From positions 1 to 64,000 of the forward strand of contig CAYLNK010000002.1 of the NCBI GenBank assembly GCA_964384675.1: a DNA stretch of 64,000 nt, written 5' to 3'. Made by a program: the position numbers and the translations under genes. This DNA is from CAYLNK01 sp964384675 (lineage in GTDB: Bacteria; Acidobacteriota; Thermoanaerobaculia; UBA5066). Positions 34,866-43,823 of this stretch are shown piece by piece; the first letter of the stretch is position 1, and every line of letters starts with the position of its first letter. Below the pieces are notes generated by a model. That model was given only the letters and a program-made list of their open reading frames with translations. It made no database searches and was not told where the DNA came from.

Positions 34866-37800
34866 ATGTCCCGCGCCTCGTCCCGACGCCTCCTGATCGC
34901 CGCGGTCATCGCGCTCTCCCTGGGGCCGTGGGACCGCTCCGCGAGCGCGCAGTGCACGGTGGGCCCGCCGTACGAGTTCCTCTCGGCGCCCGGCCCCTAC
35001 TCGCGCTTCCGGACCGAGGGCTACGTCAACAGCCTCGGCGTCTACGAGGACGGGAGCGGGGCCCGCCGGCTCCTCTCGGTCGACAACTACGGCTACTACG
35101 TCTTCAGCCTCGGGACCCCTGGAGCGCCGAGCCACATGGGCCAGCTCGACATCGAGCAGACCGTGCCGCGCCTCGGCGACACGTTCTCGATCCTGGGACC
35201 GCTCGCCGTGGCGCCCGACGGCTCGCGCGCGCTCGTCTCCACCGGGCACACCGCGGCGAACGGCGTCCTCCTGATGAAGGGCGCGAGCAGCTCGTTCTCG
35301 TACGGAGGTGACTTCAAGCCGACCGGGGCCCGCGACGTGGTGCTCGACCAGGTCGGGAGCAAGTGGTGGGGCTACGCCCTGAAGGACGGTTACCTGTACG
35401 CGGCCGACGTGACGTCGTTCTGGAGCGGCGTCCCGGCCACGAAGCCGGGCTCGATCGCTTCGGAATTCCACGGGATCGGGAGCGTGGTGCCACGGAGCGC
35501 GTCCGTGGCGAACCACCTGATCGTCTTCGCGACCGGCGGCGGCGTGACCGTGGTCGACGCTCGTAACCCGACGTCGTACTTCCCGTACAACGCGCACTCC
35601 GCGGCCTCCCTCGGGTTCCCGGCCGGCACGAGCCTGGAGCGGGTCAGCGCGGTCACGCGTCCCAACGGCACGGTCCTGATCGTGGCGGAGGGAGTCGTGA
35701 ACGGGAACCAGACCGCGGGCTTCGTGATGGGGACGCTCTCGGCCGACGGGGGCACGTTCACGCAGCTCGGGAATCGCTGGGTGCCTCCCGCGCCGTTCTC
35801 GGGAGACGGCTCGATCACGACGGGCTCCAGGCCCGCGCTCGTGTCGGACGGCGACGCGGGCGACGTCTGGATCTTCGTCTGGGGCGGCTCGTCGACGGGC
35901 CAGCTCAAGCTGTATGGCCTCTCGGCGAACGACTGGGAGACACGTGGAGCTCCGGCCGACCTCACGCCGACGGCGTCGTACCAGGCCTCCTCGAGCTGGG
36001 CCTACGTCGCCACCACCGAGCCGCTCATGGTCGGCTCGAGCATCTACCTCTACGTCGGCGCGACCAACTCCGCGCAGGCGATCCGCCTGAGCTGCAAGGC
36101 CCCGGCTGCCACGCCGTCGATCTCGCTCGCGTTCGTGAACGGCGGCGTCGAGTATCCGCTCTGCAGCATGGCGGGCTCCTGCGGCGGGGGGCGCTTCTCG
36201 GTGGAGACCGGGCAGGAGCTGGTCGCGTACGCCTACAAGGGCGGCGTGAAGGACCCGACGCCGCCGGCGGGGCTGGCCTGGTCGTTCGGCGGCGCCGGAG
36301 CCCCGTCTCCGACCGGCGGGACCGGCCAGGGCGTTCATTTCACGTTCACGGCGCCCGCCGGGGACGTCGCGGTCACCATGACCGGGTATCCCGAGACGTA
36401 CACCTTCACGGGGGCCGTCTCGAATGCCCTCGCCGTCACGGCCACGGCCGCTCCCAATCCAGGGCGGGTGGGGGAGCCGGTGCAGCTGGGCGCCACGGTG
36501 ACGGGCGGAACGCCTCCCTACACGTACGTCTGGACGTTCGGCGACGGCACCACGTCGGCGCTGCCGGCGCCCGTCCACGCCTACGCGAACGCGGGCACCT
36601 ACTCCGTGACGTGCTCGGTCAGGGACGCCAACGGGCTCACGAAGGCGGCCGTCGTGCCGGTGACCGTCGACGTCGTGGTCCCGTCCGCGCTCGCGGCCGC
36701 GGTGACCGACACCGAGACCGGCGCGCCTCTCGTCGAATCCGGTGGCCTGCTCCTTTCGGCGAGCGGGCAGAGCCTCACCTTCACGGCGCGCGACGGCGAG
36801 ACCCTGGCCCCGTCGGTCGTGTGGAGGTTCGGGGACGGCCAGCTCTCGGCTCTCAACCCGGTGACCCACGTCTACGGGAACAACGGCGCCCTGGACCTCG
36901 TCTACAACGGCTCGATCTCCGCGGGCGGCGTCACGATCCTCTTCTCGATCGCCGTCGCGCCCGCGGACGCGCCTCCGACGGGCGCCTACTCCTACACCTA
37001 TTCCGACGGCGGCCCCGTCGTGGCCACGAAGGTCGATCGGGGGCGCGCCGTCCGGTTCACCGCCGCCGAGAAGGCGGACGGCTACGACTGGGACTTCGGG
37101 GACGGCAGCCCGCACGGCGCGGCGCGAAGCGTCGACCACACCTTCCCGACGACGGGAGGGGACTACACGGTGACCCTCCGCGAGACGAAGGGCGCCCTGA
37201 CGGCCGTCACGGCGAGTCCGGTGACGTTCCACGTTCCGCCTCCCCCCGAGCCGCCACGCTGGATGCTGGTCGGCATGGCGTCGACCGAAGGGCAGGGCGG
37301 GGCGTACTGGCGTTCCGACGTCACGATCGGCAACCCGAGCGGCGCGGCGCCGATGACGGTGCGTGTCGCGCACCTCGACGCCGAAAGGAGCGTCCCGGCG
37401 TCCGGGCTCGCCTGGTCGGTGGTCACGCTCGCCCCGCGCGCCACGCGAACCCTCGTCGATGTCCTCGGCGCCGGCGCCCTGCCCGAGTGGGGCCTCGCGC
37501 CCGCGAACCGCTCCGGCGCCCTTCTCGTGGAGGGCGTCTCGTTGCCCTCGGACGTCGAGCCGGTCCTGGTGGGAAGGACGTACAACACCGGGACCTCGGG
37601 GTCCGGGACGTTCGGGCTCTCGATCCCGGCGGTCCGTACCACGGAGGGGATCCGTCCCCAGGGCGCGGCGTGGGCGTCGCAGCTGATCGGCCTCCGCCAG
37701 ACCGAAGCGCACTACACGAACCTCGCGGTCGTGAACCTCGGGACGGACGACGCCGAGGTCGAGGTGAGGTTCTTCGATCCGACGGGCGCGGTGCTCGGGC

Positions 37801-38762
37801 AGCCGGTGCTGTACCAGGTCGGGCCGTACGGGATCCAGCAGCGGAACAACGTGCTCCGGGACGCCGCGGGCGTCGCGAGCCCGACCGACTCGTTCCGCGC
37901 GTCTCTCACCGTCCGCCGTGGGACCGGCGTCACCGCGTACGCGTCCGTCACCGACGTGGCGTCCAAGGACCCGGTCCTGAGCGTCCCGGCGGCCGGCGTG
38001 AGCGCGTCTTATCGCCTGCCGGGGATCATCCGGGCGGCGGGCGCGAACGGCTCGCTCTTCCGGAGCGACGTGGTCCTGTACAACGCCGCGGCGGCGGCGC
38101 GAGTCGCCACGTTCACTTACTCGTATCGCACGAGCCGCGACCCGTCGCTCCGCAGCCTCACCTGGCAGGCTCCGCTCGCGGCCGGGCAGGTCCTCGACAT
38201 CGTCGACTTCGTGAAGGCCCGGCTTCCCGTGCCCGACGGCGACGAGACGTCGTACACGGACTCCTTCGTCGACGTGGCGCAGGACGACGGGGGGCCGGAT
38301 CCGATCCTCGTGATGGGACGCACGTACAACCAGCAGGGCTCGGGCAGCACCGGACTCCAGGTGAAGGCGTTCGGACCGGCGGACACCGCGTCCGCCGCCG
38401 GGCCGAAGCGGCGTCTCTACCTCACCGGACTCCGCTCCTCGACCGACGGGACGACGGGCTTCCGCTCCAACGTCGCGCTCTTCCTGGGGACGCCGGGAGC
38501 CCAGGGGACGGCCCAGGTGGAGGTGAAGGTCCTGGACGGAAGCGGCGACGTGAAGGGCACGACCGGCGTCACCCTCTCGGCGGGCCAGCCGTTCGTCCAG
38601 CTCGGGGACCGGACGCTCTTCGGCGGGGCGGCCTGGGACCTCTCGAGCATCACGGTCGTCCTCGAGGTGGTCGCCGGCCCGGAGCCGGTCGCCGCCTACG
38701 CCACGTCCCTGGACAACGTGTCGAACGACGCGGTGTTCCTGCCCGCGGCTCCGCTCCCGTAG
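34866..38762 (+). CDS. Giant secreted PKD-domain protein B (tandem paralogue of A)
   Basis: A 1298-residue paralogue of the preceding protein, similar from the signal peptide (SASAQCTVGPPYEFL) to the last residue (AAPLP). It lacks the insert of about 375 residues: the join is at about residue 416, where SISLAFVNGGVEYPLC matches SIYLAGLNGSQEYPLC of protein A. PKD signatures are PYTYVWTFGDGTTSALPAPV near 555-575 and GYDWDFGDGSPHGAARSVDH near 740-760. The C-terminal 499 residues (800-1298) are the same two-copy module and the same length as in A. The gene arose by duplication; codon use is as G+C-rich as its surroundings. Confidence 0.87.
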   Translation: MSRASSRRLLIAAVIALSLGPWDRSASAQCTVGPPYEFLSAPGPYSRFRTEGYVNSLGVYEDGSGARRLLSVDNYGYYVFSLGTPGAPSHMGQLDIEQTVPRLGDTFSILGPLAVAPDGSRALVSTGHTAANGVLLMKGASSSFSYGGDFKPTGARDVVLDQVGSKWWGYALKDGYLYAADVTSFWSGVPATKPGSIASEFHGIGSVVPRSASVANHLIVFATGGGVTVVDARNPTSYFPYNAHSAASLGFPAGTSLERVSAVTRPNGTVLIVAEGVVNGNQTAGFVMGTLSADGGTFTQLGNRWVPPAPFSGDGSITTGSRPALVSDGDAGDVWIFVWGGSSTGQLKLYGLSANDWETRGAPADLTPTASYQASSSWAYVATTEPLMVGSSIYLYVGATNSAQAIRLSCKAPAATPSISLAFVNGGVEYPLCSMAGSCGGGRFSVETGQELVAYAYKGGVKDPTPPAGLAWSFGGAGAPSPTGGTGQGVHFTFTAPAGDVAVTMTGYPETYTFTGAVSNALAVTATAAPNPGRVGEPVQLGATVTGGTPPYTYVWTFGDGTTSALPAPVHAYANAGTYSVTCSVRDANGLTKAAVVPVTVDVVVPSALAAAVTDTETGAPLVESGGLLLSASGQSLTFTARDGETLAPSVVWRFGDGQLSALNPVTHVYGNNGALDLVYNGSISAGGVTILFSIAVAPADAPPTGAYSYTYSDGGPVVATKVDRGRAVRFTAAEKADGYDWDFGDGSPHGAARSVDHTFPTTGGDYTVTLRETKGALTAVTASPVTFHVPPPPEPPRWMLVGMASTEGQGGAYWRSDVTIGNPSGAAPMTVRVAHLDAERSVPASGLAWSVVTLAPRATRTLVDVLGAGALPEWGLAPANRSGALLVEGVSLPSDVEPVLVGRTYNTGTSGSGTFGLSIPAVRTTEGIRPQGAAWASQLIGLRQTEAHYTNLAVVNLGTDDAEVEVRFFDPTGAVLGQPVLYQVGPYGIQQRNNVLRDAAGVASPTDSFRASLTVRRGTGVTAYASVTDVASKDPVLSVPAAGVSASYRLPGIIRAAGANGSLFRSDVVLYNAAAAARVATFTYSYRTSRDPSLRSLTWQAPLAAGQVLDIVDFVKARLPVPDGDETSYTDSFVDVAQDDGGPDPILVMGRTYNQQGSGSTGLQVKAFGPADTASAAGPKRRLYLTGLRSSTDGTTGFRSNVALFLGTPGAQGTAQVEVKVLDGSGDVKGTTGVTLSAGQPFVQLGDRTLFGGAAWDLSSITVVLEVVAGPEPVAAYATSLDNVSNDAVFLPAAPLP

Positions 38763-38794
38763 GGGCGGGATCCACCTTCGGGTACCCTCGAGCC

Positions 38795-40003
38795 GTGGCG
38801 TTCGAGCCGGCGGTCCCCGTGGACGACGTGATCGCGTTCACGGATCTCTCCAAGGTGTATCGCGTCTACGCGAGCCCGCGCGAGAGGCTCGTCTCGGCCC
38901 TCTTCGGGGGCGGGCGGGGCACCGAGGTCCACGCGCTGCGCGGCGTGTCGGGTCGCGTCCCGAGGGGGCGTGTCATGGGGCTGGTGGGAGAGAACGGCTC
39001 GGGCAAGAGCACCCTCCTGAAGGTCCTCTCCGGCACGACTCCGCCGACGGCCGGCACGGTGAGCGTATCGGGCCGCGTGGCGTCGATCCTGGAGCTCGGC
39101 TCCGCCTTCCACCCCGAGGTGACGGGACGGAAGAACGTCGTCCTGCAGGCCGCGCTCCTCGGTCTCTCGCGCGCCGAGACGGAGGCCGCGCTTCCGGAGA
39201 TCGAGCGCTTCGCCGAGCTGGGGGAGTTCTTCGACCGGCCGGTGAAGACGTACTCGTCCGGGATGGCGATGCGTCTCGCGTTCGCGGCGGCCACCGCCGT
39301 CCTGCCCGACGTCGTGCTCCTCGACGAGGCGCTCGCCGTCGGAGACGGCCGCTTCCAAAAGAAGTGCGTGGACCGGATCCACGATCTGAAGGCCTCGGGC
39401 CGGACGATCCTCTTCTGCAGCCACGCGATGTACTACGTCTCCACGATCTGTGACGAGGCCATCTGGCTGCGACATGGCGAGGTCGCCGCCTCGGGGGACG
39501 CGCAGAAGGTCGTCCTCGAGTACGAACGGTTCCTCGCCGGCAAGGAGCAGCGCGACCAGTCGGCGGCTCCGGCGCACGCCGTCCAGCCCGATTCGCACGG
39601 CCGGATCGTCTCGGTCGACGTCGTCGGCGCCGGCGGGGAGCCGCGCACCGCCTTCGCTCCGGGCGAGCCGTGGGGGGTCGTGCTCGACCTCGCCGTCGAC
39701 CGCGCGGACCGCCCGGTCCAGATCCACCTCGCGGTGTCGACGCGTGACAACGTCGTTTGCCTTTCCTTCGACACGCGCCTGGACGGCTTCGGCCCGCTCT
39801 TGGGCGCGGAGCGGTACCGCGTGCGGATCGGGCTCGACTCGCTCCCGCTCGCGAAAGGGGAATTCATCGTCTACGCGTACCTGGCCGACGAGAAATCCCT
39901 GGCGCTCTACGACGCCCGGAGCGACCGCGCCTTTCACGTGGAGTCCGAGGCGTGGCAGAGCGGCCTCTTCCTGGCGCCGGGGCGCTGGGAGCGCCTGACC
40001 TGA
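38795..40003 (+). CDS. Polysaccharide export ABC ATPase with C-terminal Wzt-like domain
   Basis: A 402-residue ATPase starting at GTG 38795. Walker A GENGSGKS, the LELGSAFHPEVTGRKNV segment, signature YSSGMAMRLAFA, Walker B VVLLDEALAVGD and the H-loop CSHAMYYV are all typical of the Wzt/TagH/KpsT group. After residue about 270 a beta-sandwich-like domain follows (FAPGEPWGVVLDLAVDRADR, PLAKGEFIVYAYLAD), resembling the Wzt C-terminal cargo-recognition domain. The matching permease is probably the gene at 25126, split off by 13 kb of surface-protein genes. Confidence 0.9.
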   Translation: MAFEPAVPVDDVIAFTDLSKVYRVYASPRERLVSALFGGGRGTEVHALRGVSGRVPRGRVMGLVGENGSGKSTLLKVLSGTTPPTAGTVSVSGRVASILELGSAFHPEVTGRKNVVLQAALLGLSRAETEAALPEIERFAELGEFFDRPVKTYSSGMAMRLAFAAATAVLPDVVLLDEALAVGDGRFQKKCVDRIHDLKASGRTILFCSHAMYYVSTICDEAIWLRHGEVAASGDAQKVVLEYERFLAGKEQRDQSAAPAHAVQPDSHGRIVSVDVVGAGGEPRTAFAPGEPWGVVLDLAVDRADRPVQIHLAVSTRDNVVCLSFDTRLDGFGPLLGAERYRVRIGLDSLPLAKGEFIVYAYLADEKSLALYDARSDRAFHVESEAWQSGLFLAPGRWERLT

Positions 40004-40112
40004 GGTCCCGGCGCGCCATTCGCCTCGGGTTGCGAGCCCCGGGCCGGGTTGCTATCGTGGAACGAGGACAGGCCGGGCTCGCACCCTCGCGGCCGCCGGA
40101 TCCGGCTCTCCC

Positions 40113-41108
40113 ATGAACGACGAACATCGCTCTCCGGCCAACCCTCCCCCGGCGCACGTGTCGGTCCGCTCGCTCTTCCGTGGGGCGGCGGGCGAGACGT
40201 TCGACGAGCGGCTGAGGCTCATGGCGTCGTCCGACCCGGCCGACTGGGACGGCGTGGCGTTCCCCACCGAGGTGGCGATCGAGCTGGCCGCGCTCTGCAA
40301 CCTGGCCTGTGTCATGTGCCCGGTCCCGACGACGAAGCGGCCGCCGGAGCTGATGAAGGAGAAGCTCTTCCTCGAGACGGTGGACCAGCTCGCCACCGAG
40401 AAGGGCTACGTCCTCCTGCCTCAGGGCTTCGGCGAGTCGATGCTCCACCCGAAGTGGGCGGGCCTCATCGCGGCCGCGCGGGAGCGCGGGATCGGCCCGA
40501 TCATCATGCTGACGAACGGCATGCTCCTCAACGAGAAGAACGTGTCGCGAGTCCTGGAGCTGGACGTCGACGCGCTCGTCGTCTCGATCGACGGCACGAC
40601 CGCCGCGACGTACGCGTCGGTGCGCGTCGGCGGAGACCTCGACGTCGTCGAGCGGAACGTCGAGCTCTTCCTGGCGCGGCGTGGCGCCAGGTCCTCCCCG
40701 AAGCTGGTGGTGCGCATCATCCGGATGCAGGACACGGCGAACGAGATCGACGCCTTCTTCGAGCGGTGGACGCCGCGCCTTCAGGGTGGCGACGAGATCC
40801 GGATCAACGAGTACAACAACTGGTCGGGGCGCGTCGAGGACAGGGCGGCGGCCGGCGCCGCCGCCCCCGACGTCGCGCACCGCGCGCCGTGCCGCATGCT
40901 CTGGTCGAACCTCTCCGTCCACGCCGACGGCAAGGTGTCGGCGTGCTGCCACGACAGCGAGGACGAGCTCGTCGTCGGCGACCTCGCGGCGGGCGACACG
41001 CTCCAGTCGATCTGGCGCGGAGAGAAGCTGAGGGCCCTCCGGACGATCCACCGCGAGGGCCGCACCGCCGAGCTGCCGATCTGCCGCGACTGCCGCAACT
41101 GGACCTGA
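40113..41108 (+). CDS. Radical SAM/SPASM-type enzyme
   Basis: A 331-residue radical SAM protein. The [4Fe-4S]-SAM motif is CNLACVMC (about residues 62-69). GE-type and beta-strand motifs of the partial TIM barrel are visible (QGFGESMLHP, LTNGMLLNE, VVSIDGTTAATYASVR). The C-terminus has auxiliary-cluster cysteines (APCRMLWSNL, SACCHD, ICRDCRNW), as in SPASM/twitch proteins. A glycosyltransferase overlaps its stop codon, and polysaccharide genes surround it, so modification of a sugar, lipid or peptide of the cell surface is possible. No precursor peptide is visible next to it. Confidence 0.9.
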   Translation: MNDEHRSPANPPPAHVSVRSLFRGAAGETFDERLRLMASSDPADWDGVAFPTEVAIELAALCNLACVMCPVPTTKRPPELMKEKLFLETVDQLATEKGYVLLPQGFGESMLHPKWAGLIAAARERGIGPIIMLTNGMLLNEKNVSRVLELDVDALVVSIDGTTAATYASVRVGGDLDVVERNVELFLARRGARSSPKLVVRIIRMQDTANEIDAFFERWTPRLQGGDEIRINEYNNWSGRVEDRAAAGAAAPDVAHRAPCRMLWSNLSVHADGKVSACCHDSEDELVVGDLAAGDTLQSIWRGEKLRALRTIHREGRTAELPICRDCRNWT

Positions 41109-42235
41109 GCGGGCCGGCCATCCTTCGCCGAGTCGTCGACCGATTCCGTGGGCTCCTGGGCGCGGGAGCCAGCCGCGACGTCGCCCCGGCGGAGCCGGCT
41201 CCGTCCGGCCCGGCGGGGCCGAGCGTCCTCTACATCCTCCCCGCCACGACGATCTACGGCGGGCACCGGGTTGTCTTCGAGCACGCGAACCTCCTCGTCG
41301 CCCGAGGCTACGACGTCACCGTGGTGAGCCCCGGGCCCGCGCAGCAGTGGCATCCCCTGGTGGCGCGCTATCTCACCGTCGACCTCGACGACCCCGCCTC
41401 GATGCCGAAGGCCGACATCGTGATCGGCACGTCGTGGACGACGATCCGCGCGGCGGTGGCGACGGGGGCGCCCACGATCTTCCACTTCTGCCAGGGGTTC
41501 GAGGGGGTCCATCGCGAGTACGCGCCGATCCTGCCCAAGATCGACGAGGCGTACGCCGTGCCGATCCCGAAGCTCCTCATCTCGGCGCACCTCGAGCCCG
41601 TGCTGCGCGAACGGTACGGCTCGCGGTGCTACCTGATCGGGCAGTCGATCGACACCACGATCTTCACGCCCGGACCCTTCCGTGAGGACGCCAGGCCGCT
41701 CCGGGTGGGTGTGGTCGGGCCGTACGGGATCCGCCCCAAGGGGATCGACGAGCTGCTCCGGGGGCTGCGCCTCACGAGGGAGGCCGGGCACGAGATCGAG
41801 GTGCACCACGCGTCGCCCGCGTCCCTGGACGAGGGAGAGGCTGCGCTCGGTGTCACCGACCGCTACTACGAACGCCTTTCGACCGCCGAGATGGCGGAGT
41901 TCTACCGGGGCCTCGACGTCTACATCCATCCGTCGTGGGACGAGGAGGGCTTCCCGCTGCCGCCGCTCGAAGCCATGGCGAGCGGCGTGGCGGTCGCCCT
42001 CACCGACATCCGCTCGTTCAGGCCGATCCCCGAGGACGCCGCCCTGCGCTTCCGTTGGGGAAGCCCCGAGGCGATCCCGCCGCTCTTCTCCCGCTTCGCC
42101 GACCCGGCCACGCGCCGGCGTCTGCGGGAGGCCGGTCTCCGCCTGATCGCGGACTACCGTCACGATGCGGTGATGGACAAGGTCGAGGAGGCGTTCGCGG
42201 CCGAGGGGGCCGGGCGCCGGCGGGGCCCAGGCTAG
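41105..42235 (+). CDS. Glycosyltransferase (GT4-like), apparent CTG start
   Basis: A 376-residue GT-B glycosyltransferase. The N-terminal domain begins SVLYILPATTIYGGHRVVFE, and the C-terminal donor-binding domain has VGVVGPYGIRPKGIDELLRG and the E-x7-E-like region EEGFPLPPLEAMASGVAV. No ATG, GTG or TTG occurs in frame between the radical SAM stop and the first conserved strand. A CTG overlapping that stop as CTGA (41105-41108) mirrors the NTGA coupling seen at other joints here, so I propose a CTG start. The product would transfer a sugar onto a surface glycan. Confidence 0.8.
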   Translation: MSGPAILRRVVDRFRGLLGAGASRDVAPAEPAPSGPAGPSVLYILPATTIYGGHRVVFEHANLLVARGYDVTVVSPGPAQQWHPLVARYLTVDLDDPASMPKADIVIGTSWTTIRAAVATGAPTIFHFCQGFEGVHREYAPILPKIDEAYAVPIPKLLISAHLEPVLRERYGSRCYLIGQSIDTTIFTPGPFREDARPLRVGVVGPYGIRPKGIDELLRGLRLTREAGHEIEVHHASPASLDEGEAALGVTDRYYERLSTAEMAEFYRGLDVYIHPSWDEEGFPLPPLEAMASGVAVALTDIRSFRPIPEDAALRFRWGSPEAIPPLFSRFADPATRRRLREAGLRLIADYRHDAVMDKVEEAFAAEGAGRRRGPG

Positions 42236-43777
42236 GTGCCGGCGCCACCCCGGAATCGGTTCGAGCGGTTCCACGCCCAGGCGCTCGCGCCCGCCGTCCT
42301 GCTGCTGGCGGCGCTCGCCTCCCTCTTCGTTCTTCGGGGTCACGGGTCGAGCTTCGGCCCCGGGAACCAGGGCTTCCTCTCGTCGCACGGGATGACGCTC
42401 GCGGCGAACCTCTCGCCGCGGCACGGCTTCCTGATGTTCAACCGGATGTCGCTCGGGAAGGACGGGGCCGTCTCGTACGATGCCTACAACAGCTTTCCGC
42501 CGGGCGCGTTCGCCCTGATCAAGCTCGTGACTCTCCCGGTGGGAGAGCTGGGCGTCCAGATCTCCGTGGCGCGCCGCCTGATGATCGCGTTCTTCGCGGG
42601 CGCGGCGTGGCTGGCCTACCTCTCGATCCTGCGGCTCACCCGGAGCCGGTGGGTCGCCGCGACGGCGACGCTCCTGGCGTTCTCCTCGTACTACGCCCTC
42701 TACTACGGTGACCTGATCTTCAACGACGTGCCGGCCCTGTTCGGTCTCCTTCTCACGTTTCACGGCATGGTGCTCTTCGTCGAGGAGGGTCGTTTCCCGC
42801 AGCTCCTCGCCAAGGCCCTCGGCTCGCTCTTCCTGGGGTGGCAGGTCTACGCCCTGCTCCTCCCGTTCACGTTCCTCGGCTGCGTGCGGGTGTGGATCGA
42901 CTCGCGGTCGCTGCGGGCCGCCGTGCGGAGCCGCTTCTTCGGGCTGGGCCTCGCCGCGCTCCTCGGTGGGGTCGCGATCCTCGCCGGGAACCTCCTCAAC
43001 GAGCGACTGGCGATCGGCGGACGGCTCGACGACCTGCCGACGTTCCGCCACATGGTGGGGCGCCTCGGTCTCGCGCCCGCCGAGGTGTACGTCCCGTACG
43101 CCCACCAGCTCGCCTTCGGGCCCTTCGTGAAGGACCAGCTCGTGCGGATCGGGCGGATGTCGGTCCCGCACGTCCTCGCCCGGCAGGGACTTCCGTCGGC
43201 CACGATCCCCCTGCTCGGAGGAGCGGCACTTCTCCTGGCCCTGGTGGGCGGGGCTCTGATCCGCCGGGGGGCCCTCGTCGCGAGCCTCGTCCTGTCGGGC
43301 CTCTGCTGGGCGATCCCGATGCGCCACTTCGTGGCCTTCCACGACTTTCAGAGTCTCTTCTGGATCGGCGTTCCCCTGGTCTTCTTCTCGGGGCTCGCCC
43401 TTGCCGCCGAGCGGGCCGGCCGTGGCCCGAGCGTCGGCGTGGCGGCGGCCGCGTTCCTCCTCTTCACCTGCTCCGCCCTCGGCGTCGACCGAATCAAGGA
43501 CGCCTCCTCCGGGCCGAACGAGGTCCTGGCCGATTTCCAGAGGATCCGCGACGTGGTCGGAGCCGGCCGTCGGGTCCACGTGGAAGGAGACCTGTATGCC
43601 ATCGGCGGGGCGTACCACGCCGCCGAGTTCTATCTCTCGGGCTGCCATATCCAGCCGACCCCGGAGGAGGCCGACTTCGTCGTCTCTGGCCGCGCGCGGA
43701 ATCCCGGGGCTCTCACGCCCGGCAACGCCGGCGTCTTCCTGTACAGGAGCGAGAAGTCCGCACCCGACCTGAGGTGA
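42236..43777 (+). CDS. GT-C-like polytopic membrane glycosyltransferase
   Basis: A 513-residue membrane protein with about ten helices, starting at GTG directly after the preceding stop. A large first extracytoplasmic loop (GMTLAANLSPRHGFLMFNRM, YDAYNSFPPGAFALIKL) and a C-terminal soluble domain of about 90 residues fit PMT/ArnT-type GT-C enzymes that use lipid-linked sugars. The conserved acidic pair after helix 1 is not obvious, so the assignment is structural only. The neighbours are a glycosyltransferase and an export ATPase. Confidence 0.7.
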   Translation: MPAPPRNRFERFHAQALAPAVLLLAALASLFVLRGHGSSFGPGNQGFLSSHGMTLAANLSPRHGFLMFNRMSLGKDGAVSYDAYNSFPPGAFALIKLVTLPVGELGVQISVARRLMIAFFAGAAWLAYLSILRLTRSRWVAATATLLAFSSYYALYYGDLIFNDVPALFGLLLTFHGMVLFVEEGRFPQLLAKALGSLFLGWQVYALLLPFTFLGCVRVWIDSRSLRAAVRSRFFGLGLAALLGGVAILAGNLLNERLAIGGRLDDLPTFRHMVGRLGLAPAEVYVPYAHQLAFGPFVKDQLVRIGRMSVPHVLARQGLPSATIPLLGGAALLLALVGGALIRRGALVASLVLSGLCWAIPMRHFVAFHDFQSLFWIGVPLVFFSGLALAAERAGRGPSVGVAAAAFLLFTCSALGVDRIKDASSGPNEVLADFQRIRDVVGAGRRVHVEGDLYAIGGAYHAAEFYLSGCHIQPTPEEADFVVSGRARNPGALTPGNAGVFLYRSEKSAPDLR

Positions 43778-43823
43778 GCGGCATTCCCTGAGTGCCGCGG
43801 CGGGCGCGATACGATCCAAGATC

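Noticed and set aside
32217..37712. A 1831-codon open frame on the minus strand opposite the giant PKD genes
   Set aside because: Antisense artefact of G+C-rich coding sequence: Arg/Gly/Val/Asp-rich composition, no domains, while the plus-strand proteins have signal peptides, PKD motifs and paralogy.
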